Origin: M3007 sp037130425
GTDB taxonomy: Bacteria; Bacteroidota; Bacteroidia; Chitinophagales; Saprospiraceae
Direction: 5' to 3'
Assembly: GCA_037130425.1 (NCBI GenBank)
Contig: JBAXTB010000001.1
Coordinates: 10,800-74,799, forward strand
DNA: 64,000 nucleotides
Shown: one piece after another, positions 19,310 through 28,730 of the stretch
Layout of the letters: every line of letters begins with the position of its first letter
Position numbering within the stretch: position 1 is the first letter of the stretch
Made by a program: the position numbers and the translations under genes
The notes under the pieces: model-generated
Told to the model about the DNA's origin: nothing
Database searches by the model: none
What the model saw: the letters and a program-made list of their open reading frames with translations, nothing else

Positions 19310-21084
19310 ACTTCACCCGGCTTTTCGACCTGTTGGAATATCAGCAATTCCGCTTTCCACAAGCAGCCGCCATGTCGGCACGGGATGCAAATGGCTGGCG
19401 TAGTTGGCGTACAGCAGATTTGATTGCTGAGCGAGATCGCCTGAGTGCGGGACTGCTCGGTTTCGGATGGCATACGGGCGACCGGGTTGGTATTATGACG
19501 CACTGTGGAAGTCCGAGATGGATGATTGCCGATGCGGCCTTGATGCAAATAGGATTGGTGCCCGTGCCCATACACGCCACTGCCCGGCCTGACGAGATTG
19601 CGCACATCGCGCGCGACGCGGGATTGCGCGCCTGCTTCGTGAGCAACGGGGAAATGCTGGAAAAATTCAAGCAAGCCGTGGAAATACCGCCGTTGCTCAT
19701 TGGGTTTGAAAAACTTGAGGGTACTCGACACTGGGACGACATTGCCTGCGACCCGGATGAAAAGGACTTTGAGCGGATCAAATACTTTAAAGACGGCGTG
19801 CAGGAACAAGACCTTGCCACCATTTTATACACTTCTGGTTCCACCGGGATGCCGAAAGGGGTGATGCTCAGCCATTTCAATATTGTTAGTAATGTAAAAT
19901 CCGTGCTGGCCATCGTGCCGGTGGGGCCACATACCTCGGCGGTTAGTTTTTTACCGTTGAGCCACGTATTCGAGCGCATGGTGGTGTACGTGTACCAATC
20001 GGCGGGTGTGCCGATATGGTTTGCCGATGCGGTGGAAAACCTGCCGCAAATTTTTAAAGAAGTTCGTCCGCATTTTTTCACGGCCGTGCCGCGCATTTTG
20101 GAACGCAGTTACGATACGCTGGTACAAGAAGGCATAAAATCGGGGCCGCTCAAACGCCGCATTCTAAACTGGGCCATTGCCCTTGGCGAGCGCTACCCCT
20201 ATTCCGGCGAACCCGCCATGCCGCCCCTTTATCGGCTTAAAAGGATGCTGGCCGACCTCCTTGTGTACCGGCATTGGCGCAAGCGCATGGGCGGGCGCGT
20301 ACAAGCCATTGCGGTAGGCGCGGCAGCTTTGCGGCCAAGCCTGGGTCGACTGTTTTCGGCTGCGGGCATAGATGTGCGCGAAGGTTACGGATTGACCGAG
20401 ACCAGTCCGGTCGTGGCTTTTAACCGCTTTGAGCCTGGCGGCGTGCGTTTTGGCACCGTTGGCATTCCCGCGCCCGGTGTGGAAGTGCGCATCGGTGAAC
20501 CTGACGAAAACGGCGATGGTGAAATACAGGTGCGCGGCCCGAATGTGATGCTTGGATACTGGCAATTGCCGGAGGAAACTGCCGCGCGTTTTACCCCTGA
20601 CGGCTGGCTGCAAACCGGCGACAGCGGCCGCTTCGAACACAAGCGTTTTTTGCGGATTACCGGCCGAAAAAGCGAGATTTTCAAGACCAGTTCGGGTAAA
20701 TTCGTAGCGCCCGCCTTTGTGGAGGCACAATTGAACCAGCATTTGCTTATTAGTCAAAGTATGGCGGTTGGGCTGAATAAACCCTATGTGGCCGCCTTGA
20801 TTATCCCTGATTTTAATCAATTAGAAGCCTGGTGCCGCGCCAACAACGTACACTGGACGGCGCCGCAGTACATGGTGCTCAATCCGAAAGTGGAAAAACT
20901 GTTTCAGAAAGAAATTGAGCAAATAAATCAAACCCTGCTCGGCAGCGTGGAGGCTGTGCGCGCGTTCAAACTGCTGCATGAGCCTTGGACGGCGGAAAAC
21001 GGGCTGTTGACGCCCACGTTGAAATTGCGGCGTGAGATCATTGGGGATAAGTTTCGGGAGGAGATTGAGGGGATGTTTAAATGA
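19306..21084 (+). CDS. Long-chain fatty-acid CoA ligase (AMP-binding enzyme)
   Basis: A 592-residue AMP-dependent acyl-CoA synthetase that activates fatty acids with ATP and CoA in two steps through an acyl-adenylate. The phosphate-binding motif TSGSTGMPKGVML, the fatty-acyl synthetase LPLSHVFER segment, the adenylate motif GYGLTETSPV, LQTGDSGR and the hinge GRKSEIFKTSSGKFVAP appear in order. Length is normal for the FAA1/FadD15-like group. It starts inside the stop of the UMF1 transporter (ATGA overlap), which suggests a shared transcript. A large inverted-repeat region follows the stop. Chain-length preference cannot be read from the sequence. Confidence 0.93.
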   Translation: MNFTRLFDLLEYQQFRFPQAAAMSARDANGWRSWRTADLIAERDRLSAGLLGFGWHTGDRVGIMTHCGSPRWMIADAALMQIGLVPVPIHATARPDEIAHIARDAGLRACFVSNGEMLEKFKQAVEIPPLLIGFEKLEGTRHWDDIACDPDEKDFERIKYFKDGVQEQDLATILYTSGSTGMPKGVMLSHFNIVSNVKSVLAIVPVGPHTSAVSFLPLSHVFERMVVYVYQSAGVPIWFADAVENLPQIFKEVRPHFFTAVPRILERSYDTLVQEGIKSGPLKRRILNWAIALGERYPYSGEPAMPPLYRLKRMLADLLVYRHWRKRMGGRVQAIAVGAAALRPSLGRLFSAAGIDVREGYGLTETSPVVAFNRFEPGGVRFGTVGIPAPGVEVRIGEPDENGDGEIQVRGPNVMLGYWQLPEETAARFTPDGWLQTGDSGRFEHKRFLRITGRKSEIFKTSSGKFVAPAFVEAQLNQHLLISQSMAVGLNKPYVAALIIPDFNQLEAWCRANNVHWTAPQYMVLNPKVEKLFQKEIEQINQTLLGSVEAVRAFKLLHEPWTAENGLLTPTLKLRREIIGDKFREEIEGMFK

Positions 21085-21086
21085 TT

Positions 21087-21375
21087 CCGAGTGTGAGGGG
21101 ATGGGACGCGGATGACGCGGATCCTTCCAGGGCGCAGATTTAAAAGGATTTTCCGAGTGCGAGGGGGGACACAGATGACACGGATGCAAGCAACACAGAT
21201 GACTTGATCTTAAGAAAGGATAAATCTGTGTCCGTAGGCCGTGTCATCTGTGTTTCCCCTCGCATTCGGCAAACTATATTAAATATCCATGCCCTATCCC
21301 CTCGCACGCGGCAAATCCTTTTAAATCTGTGTCCTGACAGGATCCGTGTCATCTGTGTCCCCTCCTCGCACTCGG
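21087..21375. repeat. Nested inverted repeats between convergent genes
   Basis: The whole 301-base gap between two convergent stops is repeats. A unit like CCGAGTGYGAGGGG appears at 21087-21100 and 21153-21166, and inverted at 21256-21269, 21298-21311 and (with a 3-base insertion) 21359-21375. The segment between units 1 and 2 (GACGCGGATGACGCGGATCC, then CAGATTTAAAAGGATTT) is mirrored between units 4 and 5, giving outer arms of about 80 bases. The inner pair mirrors ACACAGATGACACGGAT. It can fold into a long two-level hairpin, and looks like a composite REP/BIME element that could also stop both transcripts. Confidence 0.75.
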
Positions 21376-21385
21376 CCATCCCAAC

Positions 21386-21898
21386 CTAAAGATACCGTTC
21401 CTTAAAAATCTCTACATGATGCAACTGATGCCCCACAATCACCCAAAACATCGTGCGGGTAGATACATTCCAATTGCTCGCGGTGCCCATAAATGTTGAT
21501 TGCTCCTCACTGCATTGTTTGGCCAAGAAAATAGAATTCTCGCGCACGACTTTCCATTCTTTCAACAAATCTTTGACGGTTCGGCTTGATACATCGGCCT
21601 GTTCCATCCACATATCCTGATTGAAGCCGGGCATGGGCGCACGGTCGCCGCGCATAAACCACAAGGCCCGGAACGCAAACACCCGCTCTGTGTCGATGAT
21701 GTGGATAAGCAGTTCCTTGACGGTCCATTTTCCTTCGGCGTAGGCATAGTCGCCCTTGTCCTCCGGGAGCGCGCCGAAAAGATCCTGCGCTTCTTTAAAC
21801 GTTTTTTTTAACAGGGAATTTAAGGAGCCGCGTGCCGGTAATTTGCTGAGGTAACCTTCGTGAAAGGGCGCGAATTCGCCTGCTATTGGACGTTTCAT
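21386..21898 (-). CDS. DinB superfamily protein
   Basis: A 170-residue soluble four-helix protein of the DinB/YfiT-like fold. The metal-site histidines expected for the fold are present in LLIHIIDTERVF (about residue 73) and in GHQLHHVEIFKERYL at the C-terminus; this last motif is typical of DinB_2 proteins. Family members bind divalent metal, and some are thiol transferases, but for most the reaction is unknown. It is divergently oriented from the secreted 953-residue protein and converges on the acyl-CoA ligase with the repeat region between. There is nothing in the neighbours that points to a substrate. Confidence 0.85.
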   Translation of the reverse strand: MKRPIAGEFAPFHEGYLSKLPARGSLNSLLKKTFKEAQDLFGALPEDKGDYAYAEGKWTVKELLIHIIDTERVFAFRALWFMRGDRAPMPGFNQDMWMEQADVSSRTVKDLLKEWKVVRENSIFLAKQCSEEQSTFMGTASNWNVSTRTMFWVIVGHQLHHVEIFKERYL

Positions 21899-22200
21899 AA
21901 AAAGATAGGTAGATTCTGTTTAAAGGCAAAAATAAGTAAGAAATTATTGGCAATTCATTTTTAAAGAACAAAAAATACCCTTAGTATTGTCATGCAATTT
22001 TTTGCACTTTACAATTTGGAATAGAAGCAATATCAAGCCTCTTGTGTGTTGAACTGCCGTAAGTCAAATCTTTAGAATCACCTCGGCAGCTTTATAATAT
22101 ATTTCAAGCCATAATAGACAGTCTGTTATCTCATCAGAGATACGGTCTTTTATTAGCATTAAAAACCTATATATTAACACACAAAACCTAACGTGTCCCA
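21899..22200. other. Divergent intergenic region
   Basis: A 302-base AT-rich stretch between the starts of the DinB-like gene (minus) and the large secreted protein (plus). It must hold promoters for both, but I see no convincing -33/-7 pair and no significant hairpin. Confidence 0.4.
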
Positions 22201-25062
22201 ATGAAATTCACTTTTACTTTTCTGTCATGCATTATTTGCATTCATTCCGTTTTGGGCCTGAACAGCGTGGTTGGTCAGTCAGCAACGTTGGCGGATTTTA
22301 CTTTGGAAGAACTTGGCGTTTTTCCCAAATATTTATTCGATATCGGCCCTGAACCAATCAGTTTTAAAGTCATTTACCCGGGAAATCAACCCGTCGCCTG
22401 CGAAGGTTGTGGAACCGAAAGTTTTATTCGAATATCCAGGACAAACGCCGATACGAGTCAAGCCTTAACCGTACTTGTAACGTGGAGCGGAACCGCCGTC
22501 GCCAATGTTGATTATCTTTTACCACCTTCCAGTTTTGTCATTCCGGCTGGAAAGTTTTTTATTGACAAGCCGATATTTGTCTTTTCTGACGGCATCGTGG
22601 AACCGCTTGAAACTGTGGTGATTACATTAAACGACTCTTGCGCCTGCGTTACGGATACCTTGCGTATACAGGATTTGCCGGCATTGACGGTCGATCTTCA
22701 AAATGCAACGATCCATCCCGGTGAAACAACGACTTTGACGCCTTTAGTTGCCGGCGGCATTTCGCCTTACAGTTACCTCTGGAACAACGATAGCACCACT
22801 TTGTCGATCACCACTGGAATGACGGGCGTTTATTTTGTATCCGTAACGGATCAATGTGGGCAAACGGCAGAGGATGGCGCCACCGTAACCTATCCGGATA
22901 CCAGTTGCAGTTACGTAGACCCGATTTTTATCCCGGATGGCGCTTCTGCGGAATTGCCCTTGGTCATCCACGGCGCTACCAACCCGATCCTCGGCGCGAA
23001 CGGCCAGGGTTTATGCGGCGTGCGATTGAATTTTGACCATGAATACATCGGCGATCTTATCATTACCTTGACATCGCCAAGCGGGCAGTCGGTTATGTTG
23101 GTTGGTTCGCCGGGACTGTATGGACCTACTGATTATACGACTTGGGCAATTTCCTTTGTTCCGTGCAGTGTGCCCGCCGAGCCGGACCCCGGTTTTCCGG
23201 CGTATTGGAGCAGCAATCAACCCTGGGGTCTTTTTGGTAATTATACCGGTTCTTATTACCCCGCCGGCAGCTGTCTGGAGAGCTATTCAGGCCCGGTGAA
23301 CGGCACCTGGACGCTCAAGGTACAGGATGTTCAAGCGATTGACGTGGGCAATTTCTACAGTTATGAACTCCTTTTTTGCGATCCGACTGGTATCAACTGC
23401 ACCTTTTGCAGCACGAGCGCGCCGATTACACATATAAAACCGCCTAAAGTATTATGTATTGATGATCTGCCGTATACCTGGGATGAGTTGCCGCACACGG
23501 TTTTAACGGGATCGGGCACGTATGAACTGAGTTCTTCCGGATACACAACTGTAAACGGATGCGACAGCATTGTGAAACAAACCATTACGATACTTAATCC
23601 ATACACCTCCATTATCTCGGCTGCTACGCAACTCAATTGTTCGCGGGATTCCATCACGCTGTTTTCCGAGCCTTTCTTCGGAAGTCCGGGCGTAAGTGTG
23701 AAAACCTGGACCAACCTGAACACGGGCGAAACGACGGTTGCGGATACCTGCACCGTCAGAACCCCCGGCGCTTATGTACTGACCAACACCATCAGCTACG
23801 ATAGCACCAGTTGTTCGTATTCAGACACAATTACCATTACGTCACAGTCCACGCTGCTTGAAATGTTTGCCATCGGCGGCGATCAGGGTTGTGCGGGCAA
23901 TATTGTTCTGTTGGATTATTACCCGGGCGATGCGTTCTGGACCTTTACCTGGACCGGCCCCAATGGATTTACCTCGAACAGTCCCAAGCCGTATACGGAT
24001 ATTCCCGGCGATTACACCCTGATGGTCAGTAATGGTCAGGGTTGTTCGGCCAGTTCTGTTGCGACGGTCTCGCCAGGCGCTCCGCCCTCGAATGTTACGG
24101 CCCAGGGCGGCGTGCTGGGTTGCCAGACTGGTAGTGTACAAATATTCGGCAATTCATCCGATCCGAATGTTTATTACACCTGGAGCGGTCCGAATGGTTT
24201 TCTGTCCTACAATCAGAACCCGTTTGTGTCGGTTTCCGGTGTTTACAAAGTGACGGTGACATCGCCCAACGGTTGCACGAACATGGCTGAAGCGCTGGTA
24301 ACAGATCCCCCGCCGTCGCCATCTGTCGGTTTTGTTATGCCGATTGTGGTAAGTTGTGCGGAGCCAGCACAGTTGGTTTGTCTGACGAATGCGACAATGC
24401 CGTCATTCGAATGGTCTGGCCCGGAAAATTTCAGTTCCATTGAAGCGAAACCATTCGTGTATGTACCGGGTCTGTATGCCGTGACCGTTACCGACGGGGT
24501 CACGCATTGCAAGGCGAACGCGACGCTCAGCGTGCAAGCAGACTCTGCCGCGCCGATTTTCCAAATCATACAAGTGGTACAACCGAGCAACGGACAAAAC
24601 AACGGCAGCATCAATATTTCCACCAGCGGCGCGCCGGGGCCTGTTACATATCTTTGGTATTACAACGGAAACACCTTCCCTTATGCTTTTACGGAGGATA
24701 TTGAAAACCTGGCGGCAGGCTTTTATAGTTGCATTGCCATGGCGGCCAACGGCTGCTCCAATGTTGAATATTTTACCTTGCAAAACACCATCGCTACCCA
24801 CGCGGCTTCTGTTATTTCGCCCTGGCGCATTCGTCCCAACCCAAGCCCCGGCCGTTTTGTGCTGTGTTGCAACAAGGACGCCGGCCCGATCCGCCAATTG
24901 CGCGTGTACGAAAGCGGCGGCCGTTTGATCCGGGAGCAGACGCCGGGTAAAGTGCAGGATGAATATTTGATTGATTTGGCGGATGAGGCAGAAGGGGTTT
25001 ACTTTTTGGAAGTTAGGGGGGAAGAAGGAAGTGTGTGGATGAAATTGGTGGTGGCGCGGTAG
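22201..25062 (+). CDS. Secreted multidomain protein with Calx-beta, P-domain and T9SS type A sorting domain
   Basis: A 953-residue exported protein. A signal peptide covers about residues 1-26 (ending VVGQ). Residues ~40-155 resemble a Calx-beta or choice-of-anchor module (VTWSGTAVANVDYLLP, FSDGIVEPLETVVITL). A PKD-like repeat follows (ISPYSYLWNNDSTT), then a proprotein-convertase P-domain (LNFDHEYIGDLIITLTSPSG to GTWTLKVQD), a short CDSIVKQTIT motif, several Ig-like repeats with the pattern YxWSGPNGF, and a type A sorting domain from RIRPNPSPGRFVL to the C-terminal KLVVAR. No protease or other catalytic site is seen, so an adhesive or structural surface role is likely. It has its own promoter region and is followed by an inverted-repeat region. 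Confidence 0.88.
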   Translation: MKFTFTFLSCIICIHSVLGLNSVVGQSATLADFTLEELGVFPKYLFDIGPEPISFKVIYPGNQPVACEGCGTESFIRISRTNADTSQALTVLVTWSGTAVANVDYLLPPSSFVIPAGKFFIDKPIFVFSDGIVEPLETVVITLNDSCACVTDTLRIQDLPALTVDLQNATIHPGETTTLTPLVAGGISPYSYLWNNDSTTLSITTGMTGVYFVSVTDQCGQTAEDGATVTYPDTSCSYVDPIFIPDGASAELPLVIHGATNPILGANGQGLCGVRLNFDHEYIGDLIITLTSPSGQSVMLVGSPGLYGPTDYTTWAISFVPCSVPAEPDPGFPAYWSSNQPWGLFGNYTGSYYPAGSCLESYSGPVNGTWTLKVQDVQAIDVGNFYSYELLFCDPTGINCTFCSTSAPITHIKPPKVLCIDDLPYTWDELPHTVLTGSGTYELSSSGYTTVNGCDSIVKQTITILNPYTSIISAATQLNCSRDSITLFSEPFFGSPGVSVKTWTNLNTGETTVADTCTVRTPGAYVLTNTISYDSTSCSYSDTITITSQSTLLEMFAIGGDQGCAGNIVLLDYYPGDAFWTFTWTGPNGFTSNSPKPYTDIPGDYTLMVSNGQGCSASSVATVSPGAPPSNVTAQGGVLGCQTGSVQIFGNSSDPNVYYTWSGPNGFLSYNQNPFVSVSGVYKVTVTSPNGCTNMAEALVTDPPPSPSVGFVMPIVVSCAEPAQLVCLTNATMPSFEWSGPENFSSIEAKPFVYVPGLYAVTVTDGVTHCKANATLSVQADSAAPIFQIIQVVQPSNGQNNGSINISTSGAPGPVTYLWYYNGNTFPYAFTEDIENLAAGFYSCIAMAANGCSNVEYFTLQNTIATHAASVISPWRIRPNPSPGRFVLCCNKDAGPIRQLRVYESGGRLIREQTPGKVQDEYLIDLADEAEGVYFLEVRGEEGSVWMKLVVAR

Positions 25063-25076
25063 GGGTGGGAATAACG

Positions 25077-25196
25077 AATATCGAACAAGGGGAATATCGA
25101 ATATCGAATGGGGGCGTTGCGGCTGGGTATTTTGGGAGGCTGGGCGCAGCGCCCCCCGTTCGATATTCGGTGTTCGATATTCATCTGTTCGATATT
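25077..25196. repeat. Long inverted repeat of AATATCGAA units at left border of defence block
   Basis: Left arm 25077-25116 carries AATATCGAAC, GAATATCGAATATCGAATG and then GGGGGCG. Right arm 25150-25196 carries the inverse: CGCCCCCCGTTCGATATTC, then GTTCGATATTC and GTTCGATATT. The core between them contains GCTGGGTATTTTGGGAGGCTGGG. It lies between the stop of the secreted protein and the start of the restriction enzyme, so it can act as a transcription end and may be a dispersed element. Confidence 0.7.
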
Positions 25197-25301
25197 TTAT
25201 GATGGGTTGAAGATTGTTAATAGCGGCACGAATTAAATGATTCCAAATAATGGGTTTATTATACATTTGCCCATACGCAAGTATTAACAAACTGTACTGA
25301 T

Positions 25302-28055
25302 ATGCCCCTAAGTTGGAATGAAATAAAATCCCGCGCCCTTGCTTTCTCGAAAGAATGGGAAAACGAAAGCAGCGAGCACGCTGAATCTAAGCCATTTTGG
25401 GAAAAGTTTTTTAAGGTCTTCGCAATTGAGCGAAAGAGTATTGCCCGATACGAGGCTTCAGTAAAAAAATTAGGCAACAAACAAGGCTATATTGACCTGT
25501 TTTGGCCGGGAAACTTAATTATCGAGCATAAATCAAAAGGAAAGGATCTTGATAAAGCCTTTCATCAAGCCATAGACTATTTTTCAGGGCTAAAGGAATA
25601 TGAGATACCTAAATTTATTCTTGTATCCGATTTCCAACGGTTTCGACTGTACGACTTAGAAGCTTCTACACAGCACGATTTCCCGCTGAATGAATTGGCC
25701 GCCAACGTGCATTTATTCGGGTTTATAGCCGGGTATCAAAAACGGGTGTACAAAGACGAAGACCCCGTAAATATTGAAGCAGCCGAACGCATGGGACGGC
25801 TACACGACCGCTTAGAGGAAGCGGGCTACACCGGTCACGCGCTGGAAGTGTATTTGGTGCGGATGCTCTTTTGTTTATTTTCCGAAGACACCGGCATATT
25901 TGAGCGCACACAGTTTCAGGACTTAATAGATACCCATACCAAAGAAGACGGCAGCGACTTAGCCTTGCAATTAGCCCAACTGTTTCAGGTGTTGAACACA
26001 CCGCCCGACAAGCGCCTGAAAGTCCTGGATGAAACCTTGGCAGCCTTCCCGTATGTGAACGGGAAACTATTTGAGGAAAACTTGCCCTTAGCCGCCTTTG
26101 ATAGCAAGATGCGGGAAATGTTGCTGAATTGTTGTGCCTTGGATTGGAGCCAAATTTCACCCGCCATTTTCGGTTCCATGTTTCAGGCTGTTATGAACCC
26201 GAAAGAGCGCCGCAATTTGGGGGCGCACTACACGTCGGAAAAGAATATTCAGAAAGTAATAAAGCCGCTGTTTCTGGATGAACTGTACACCGAATTTGAA
26301 AAGGCCAAAGGCAACCGAAACCGCCTGAACGAACTACATCGCAAAATTGCCGCCTTGCATTTCCTTGACCCCGCGTGCGGATGCGGTAACTTCCTGATTA
26401 TTTCATACCGGGAATTGCGCAACCTGGAATTGTTGATTTTGCGCGAACTAAACAAAACCGGGCAAATGTTCCTTGATGTTAAGGAAATTATCCGGGTAGA
26501 TGTTGACCAATTTGCCGGAATTGAATACGATGAATTTCCGGCACGGGTAGCCGAAGTGGCTATGTGGTTGATGGACCACCAAATGAACATGAAAGTGTCA
26601 GATGAGTTTGGGCAATATTTTGTGCGTTTGCCGCTGAACAAGGCCGCTAAAATCGTGCATGGTAACGCGTTGCGGGTAGATTGGGCCGAAGTCGTGCCGA
26701 AAGAGCAGTTGAGTTATATTTTGGGAAATCCGCCGTTTATTGGGGCCAAAATGATGAATGAAACCCAAAGGGCTGATATAATTGCTATCACCCCAAATTT
26801 GGACGGGGTTGGGCTACTTGATTATGTTTCAGCGTGGTATTTGAAGGCAGCACAATTTATCCGTGATACTCTTATTCAGGTTGCCTTTGTGTCCACCAAT
26901 TCCATAACCCAAGGTGAACAAGTAGGTGTACTTTGGGGTAATATGCTTTCTAAGGGTGTTAAAATCAATTTCGCCCACCGTACATTCAAATGGAACAACG
27001 AAGCAAGAGGAGTGGCCGCCGTCCATTGTGTAATTGTTGGTTTTGCAAGTTTTGATGCAAAGCAAAAACTCATTTTCGATTACCAAGATGCGAAAGGAGA
27101 GCCAAGTCAAATCAGCGCACAAAATATAAATCCTTATTTGGTAGATGCCGCGACAGTCGTTTTAGTACGACGTTCAAAACCACTTGGTAACGTGCCTGAA
27201 ATTGGAATTGGAAATAAACCGATTGACGGCGGCCATTATTTATTTACCACAGAGGGAAAGGTGAATTTTTTGGAAAAAGAGCCTCAATCTGCACGTTACT
27301 TCAGACGTTGGATTGGTTCGGATGAGTTTATTAATGGTTGGGAACGTTGGTGCCTTTGGTTAGGAGAATGTCCACCAGATGTTCTGCGCAAGATGCCCGA
27401 AGCTATGAAACGAGTGCAAGCAGTTCGCGAATTTAGACTTGCCAGCAAAAGCGCACCGACCCAAAAACTTGCCGAAACCCCAACACGGTTTCATGTCGAA
27501 AATATGCCTGATACTAATTTCTTGATAATTCCAGAGGTATCTTCAGAAAGGCGAGCTTACATACCAATTGGGTTTGTTTCGCCTGAAACGTTGGCAAGTA
27601 ACCTGGTAAAAATTATACCCAAAGCCTCTCTTTATTTATTCGGGGTATTAACATCTTTAATGCACATGTCATGGGTGCGTAGTGTGTGCGGGCGATTGGA
27701 AAGCCGTTACCGCTACTCAAAAGACATAGTTTACAATAATTTCCCTTTCCCTATCAACCCAACCGACGCGCAAAAGCAAAAGGTCGAAGCTGCCGCGCAA
27801 GCGGTACTCGATACACGCGCCAAATATCCGAATAGCAGCCTTGCCGATCTGTACGACCCTTTAACCATGCCGCCCGACCTGATTAAAGCGCACCAAGCCT
27901 TAGACAAAGCGGTTGATCTGTGTTACCGCTCGCAGGCGTTTACAAGCGAGTTGAACCGGATAGAATTTTTGTTTGGGTTGTATGAGCAGTACACCGCGCC
28001 GATGTTTAAAGATGAAGTCAAGAAGAACAAGCCCCTTAAAAAAGCCAAAGATTAA
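25302..28055 (+). CDS. MmeI-like (type IIL) restriction enzyme with fused DNA adenine methyltransferase
   Basis: A 917-residue single-chain restriction-modification protein. At the N-terminus a PD-(D/E)XK endonuclease site follows the MmeI pattern D-x9-E-x-K: D65, E75, K77 in IDLFWPGNLIIEHK. A helical connector leads to a gamma-class N6-adenine methyltransferase with SAM motif I DPACGCGN (356-363) and catalytic motif IV NPPF (476-479). The C-terminal third (to ~residue 880) is the presumed target-recognition domain. In known MmeI-family enzymes one polypeptide cuts about 20 bases from its site and methylates one strand, giving restriction without a second gene; this fits, as no separate methylase or specificity subunit is nearby. 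The recognition sequence cannot be read by eye. The gene ends 83 bases before the toxin-antitoxin-chaperone operon. Confidence 0.92.
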   Translation: MPLSWNEIKSRALAFSKEWENESSEHAESKPFWEKFFKVFAIERKSIARYEASVKKLGNKQGYIDLFWPGNLIIEHKSKGKDLDKAFHQAIDYFSGLKEYEIPKFILVSDFQRFRLYDLEASTQHDFPLNELAANVHLFGFIAGYQKRVYKDEDPVNIEAAERMGRLHDRLEEAGYTGHALEVYLVRMLFCLFSEDTGIFERTQFQDLIDTHTKEDGSDLALQLAQLFQVLNTPPDKRLKVLDETLAAFPYVNGKLFEENLPLAAFDSKMREMLLNCCALDWSQISPAIFGSMFQAVMNPKERRNLGAHYTSEKNIQKVIKPLFLDELYTEFEKAKGNRNRLNELHRKIAALHFLDPACGCGNFLIISYRELRNLELLILRELNKTGQMFLDVKEIIRVDVDQFAGIEYDEFPARVAEVAMWLMDHQMNMKVSDEFGQYFVRLPLNKAAKIVHGNALRVDWAEVVPKEQLSYILGNPPFIGAKMMNETQRADIIAITPNLDGVGLLDYVSAWYLKAAQFIRDTLIQVAFVSTNSITQGEQVGVLWGNMLSKGVKINFAHRTFKWNNEARGVAAVHCVIVGFASFDAKQKLIFDYQDAKGEPSQISAQNINPYLVDAATVVLVRRSKPLGNVPEIGIGNKPIDGGHYLFTTEGKVNFLEKEPQSARYFRRWIGSDEFINGWERWCLWLGECPPDVLRKMPEAMKRVQAVREFRLASKSAPTQKLAETPTRFHVENMPDTNFLIIPEVSSERRAYIPIGFVSPETLASNLVKIIPKASLYLFGVLTSLMHMSWVRSVCGRLESRYRYSKDIVYNNFPFPINPTDAQKQKVEAAAQAVLDTRAKYPNSSLADLYDPLTMPPDLIKAHQALDKAVDLCYRSQAFTSELNRIEFLFGLYEQYTAPMFKDEVKKNKPLKKAKD

Positions 28056-28121
28056 CAAGGCTAAGCCTTTATCTTTCACCATATTAAGATAAAAAATATT
28101 AATTCGATTTAAAAACACCGT

Positions 28122-28129
28122 TATATTTG
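28122..28129 (+). promoter_or_regulatory. Candidate -7 promoter box (TATATTTG) of the toxin operon
   Basis: TATATTTG fits the Bacteroidota -7 consensus TAnnTTTG. It ends only 9 bases before the ATG at 28139, so the transcript would be nearly leaderless. No clear -33 element is present. It suggests that the toxin operon can be transcribed apart from the restriction gene. Confidence 0.4.
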
Positions 28130-28138
28130 TGACCCCTT

Positions 28139-28711
28139 ATGGAGCATGATGTCAAAATAGTACACTTTATTGGCTGGCATGGCGCTGATGAAAATGATTT
28201 GGATAGCATCCAAAAAAATAATTTTCGGGAAAGCACGGGCGACCACCATTGGATTGGTGATGGTGTTTACTTTTTCACTGAAAGGATTGGTGATCCGATT
28301 GCCCACGCAGAAAATTGGGCTAAAAGTGAAGCTTATAAAAAGAAATACCGCCGTTTTGTTGTGATAAAGGCGTCTATCTCGGTCAATGATGATGCCATTT
28401 TAGATTTAAATGACACTGTTGGGCTTGAACTATTCAATCAACATAGGAGTTATGTGCTTAGCGCTTTAAGCAGTAAGGGTAAATCTTTTCGCACTGTTGA
28501 TGTGAAATATTCTGACAGTAAAGTGATAGAGCATTTGAAACAAAGAGCCGGTATTGAGGTTGTAATACGTGATTTCTACGTTCAATTTGGAGAAGATCGT
28601 AAAAAAAATATATCGTCACGAGTTCCTAATTGTACGTTTCTTTGTGTTTCTAATCCTGATGAAAACATTGACCCTGATACAATAAAGGTTGCTCGCAGGG
28701 GAAATACTTGA
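28139..28711 (+). CDS. Predicted ADP-ribosyltransferase toxin, CmdT-like
   Basis: A 190-residue soluble protein, no signal peptide. The N-terminus shows a PARP-like ADP-ribosyltransferase layout: WHG at 13-15 (NAD-binding His), a strand-turn GDGVYFF at 40-46 (the Gly-x-Gly-x-Tyr strand), and a candidate catalytic Glu at 140 in GIEVVIRDF. The C-terminus has VPNCTFLCVSNPDENI, like the closing strand of ART folds. It is the first gene of three, followed by a 104-residue protein and a SecB-like chaperone. That order is the one of the CmdTAC phage-defence system, whose toxin CmdT ADP-ribosylates mRNA. Assignment as a toxin is inference from the motifs plus the neighbours. Alternative: a non-toxic ART-fold protein. 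Confidence 0.65.
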   Translation: MEHDVKIVHFIGWHGADENDLDSIQKNNFRESTGDHHWIGDGVYFFTERIGDPIAHAENWAKSEAYKKKYRRFVVIKASISVNDDAILDLNDTVGLELFNQHRSYVLSALSSKGKSFRTVDVKYSDSKVIEHLKQRAGIEVVIRDFYVQFGEDRKKNISSRVPNCTFLCVSNPDENIDPDTIKVARRGNT

Positions 28712-28730
28712 AAGCCAAAATACATCAACA

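Noticed and set aside
24403..25290. 295-residue minus-strand ORF
   Set aside because: It is antisense to the secreted protein's C-terminal sorting domain and to the inverted repeat; no motif is seen.
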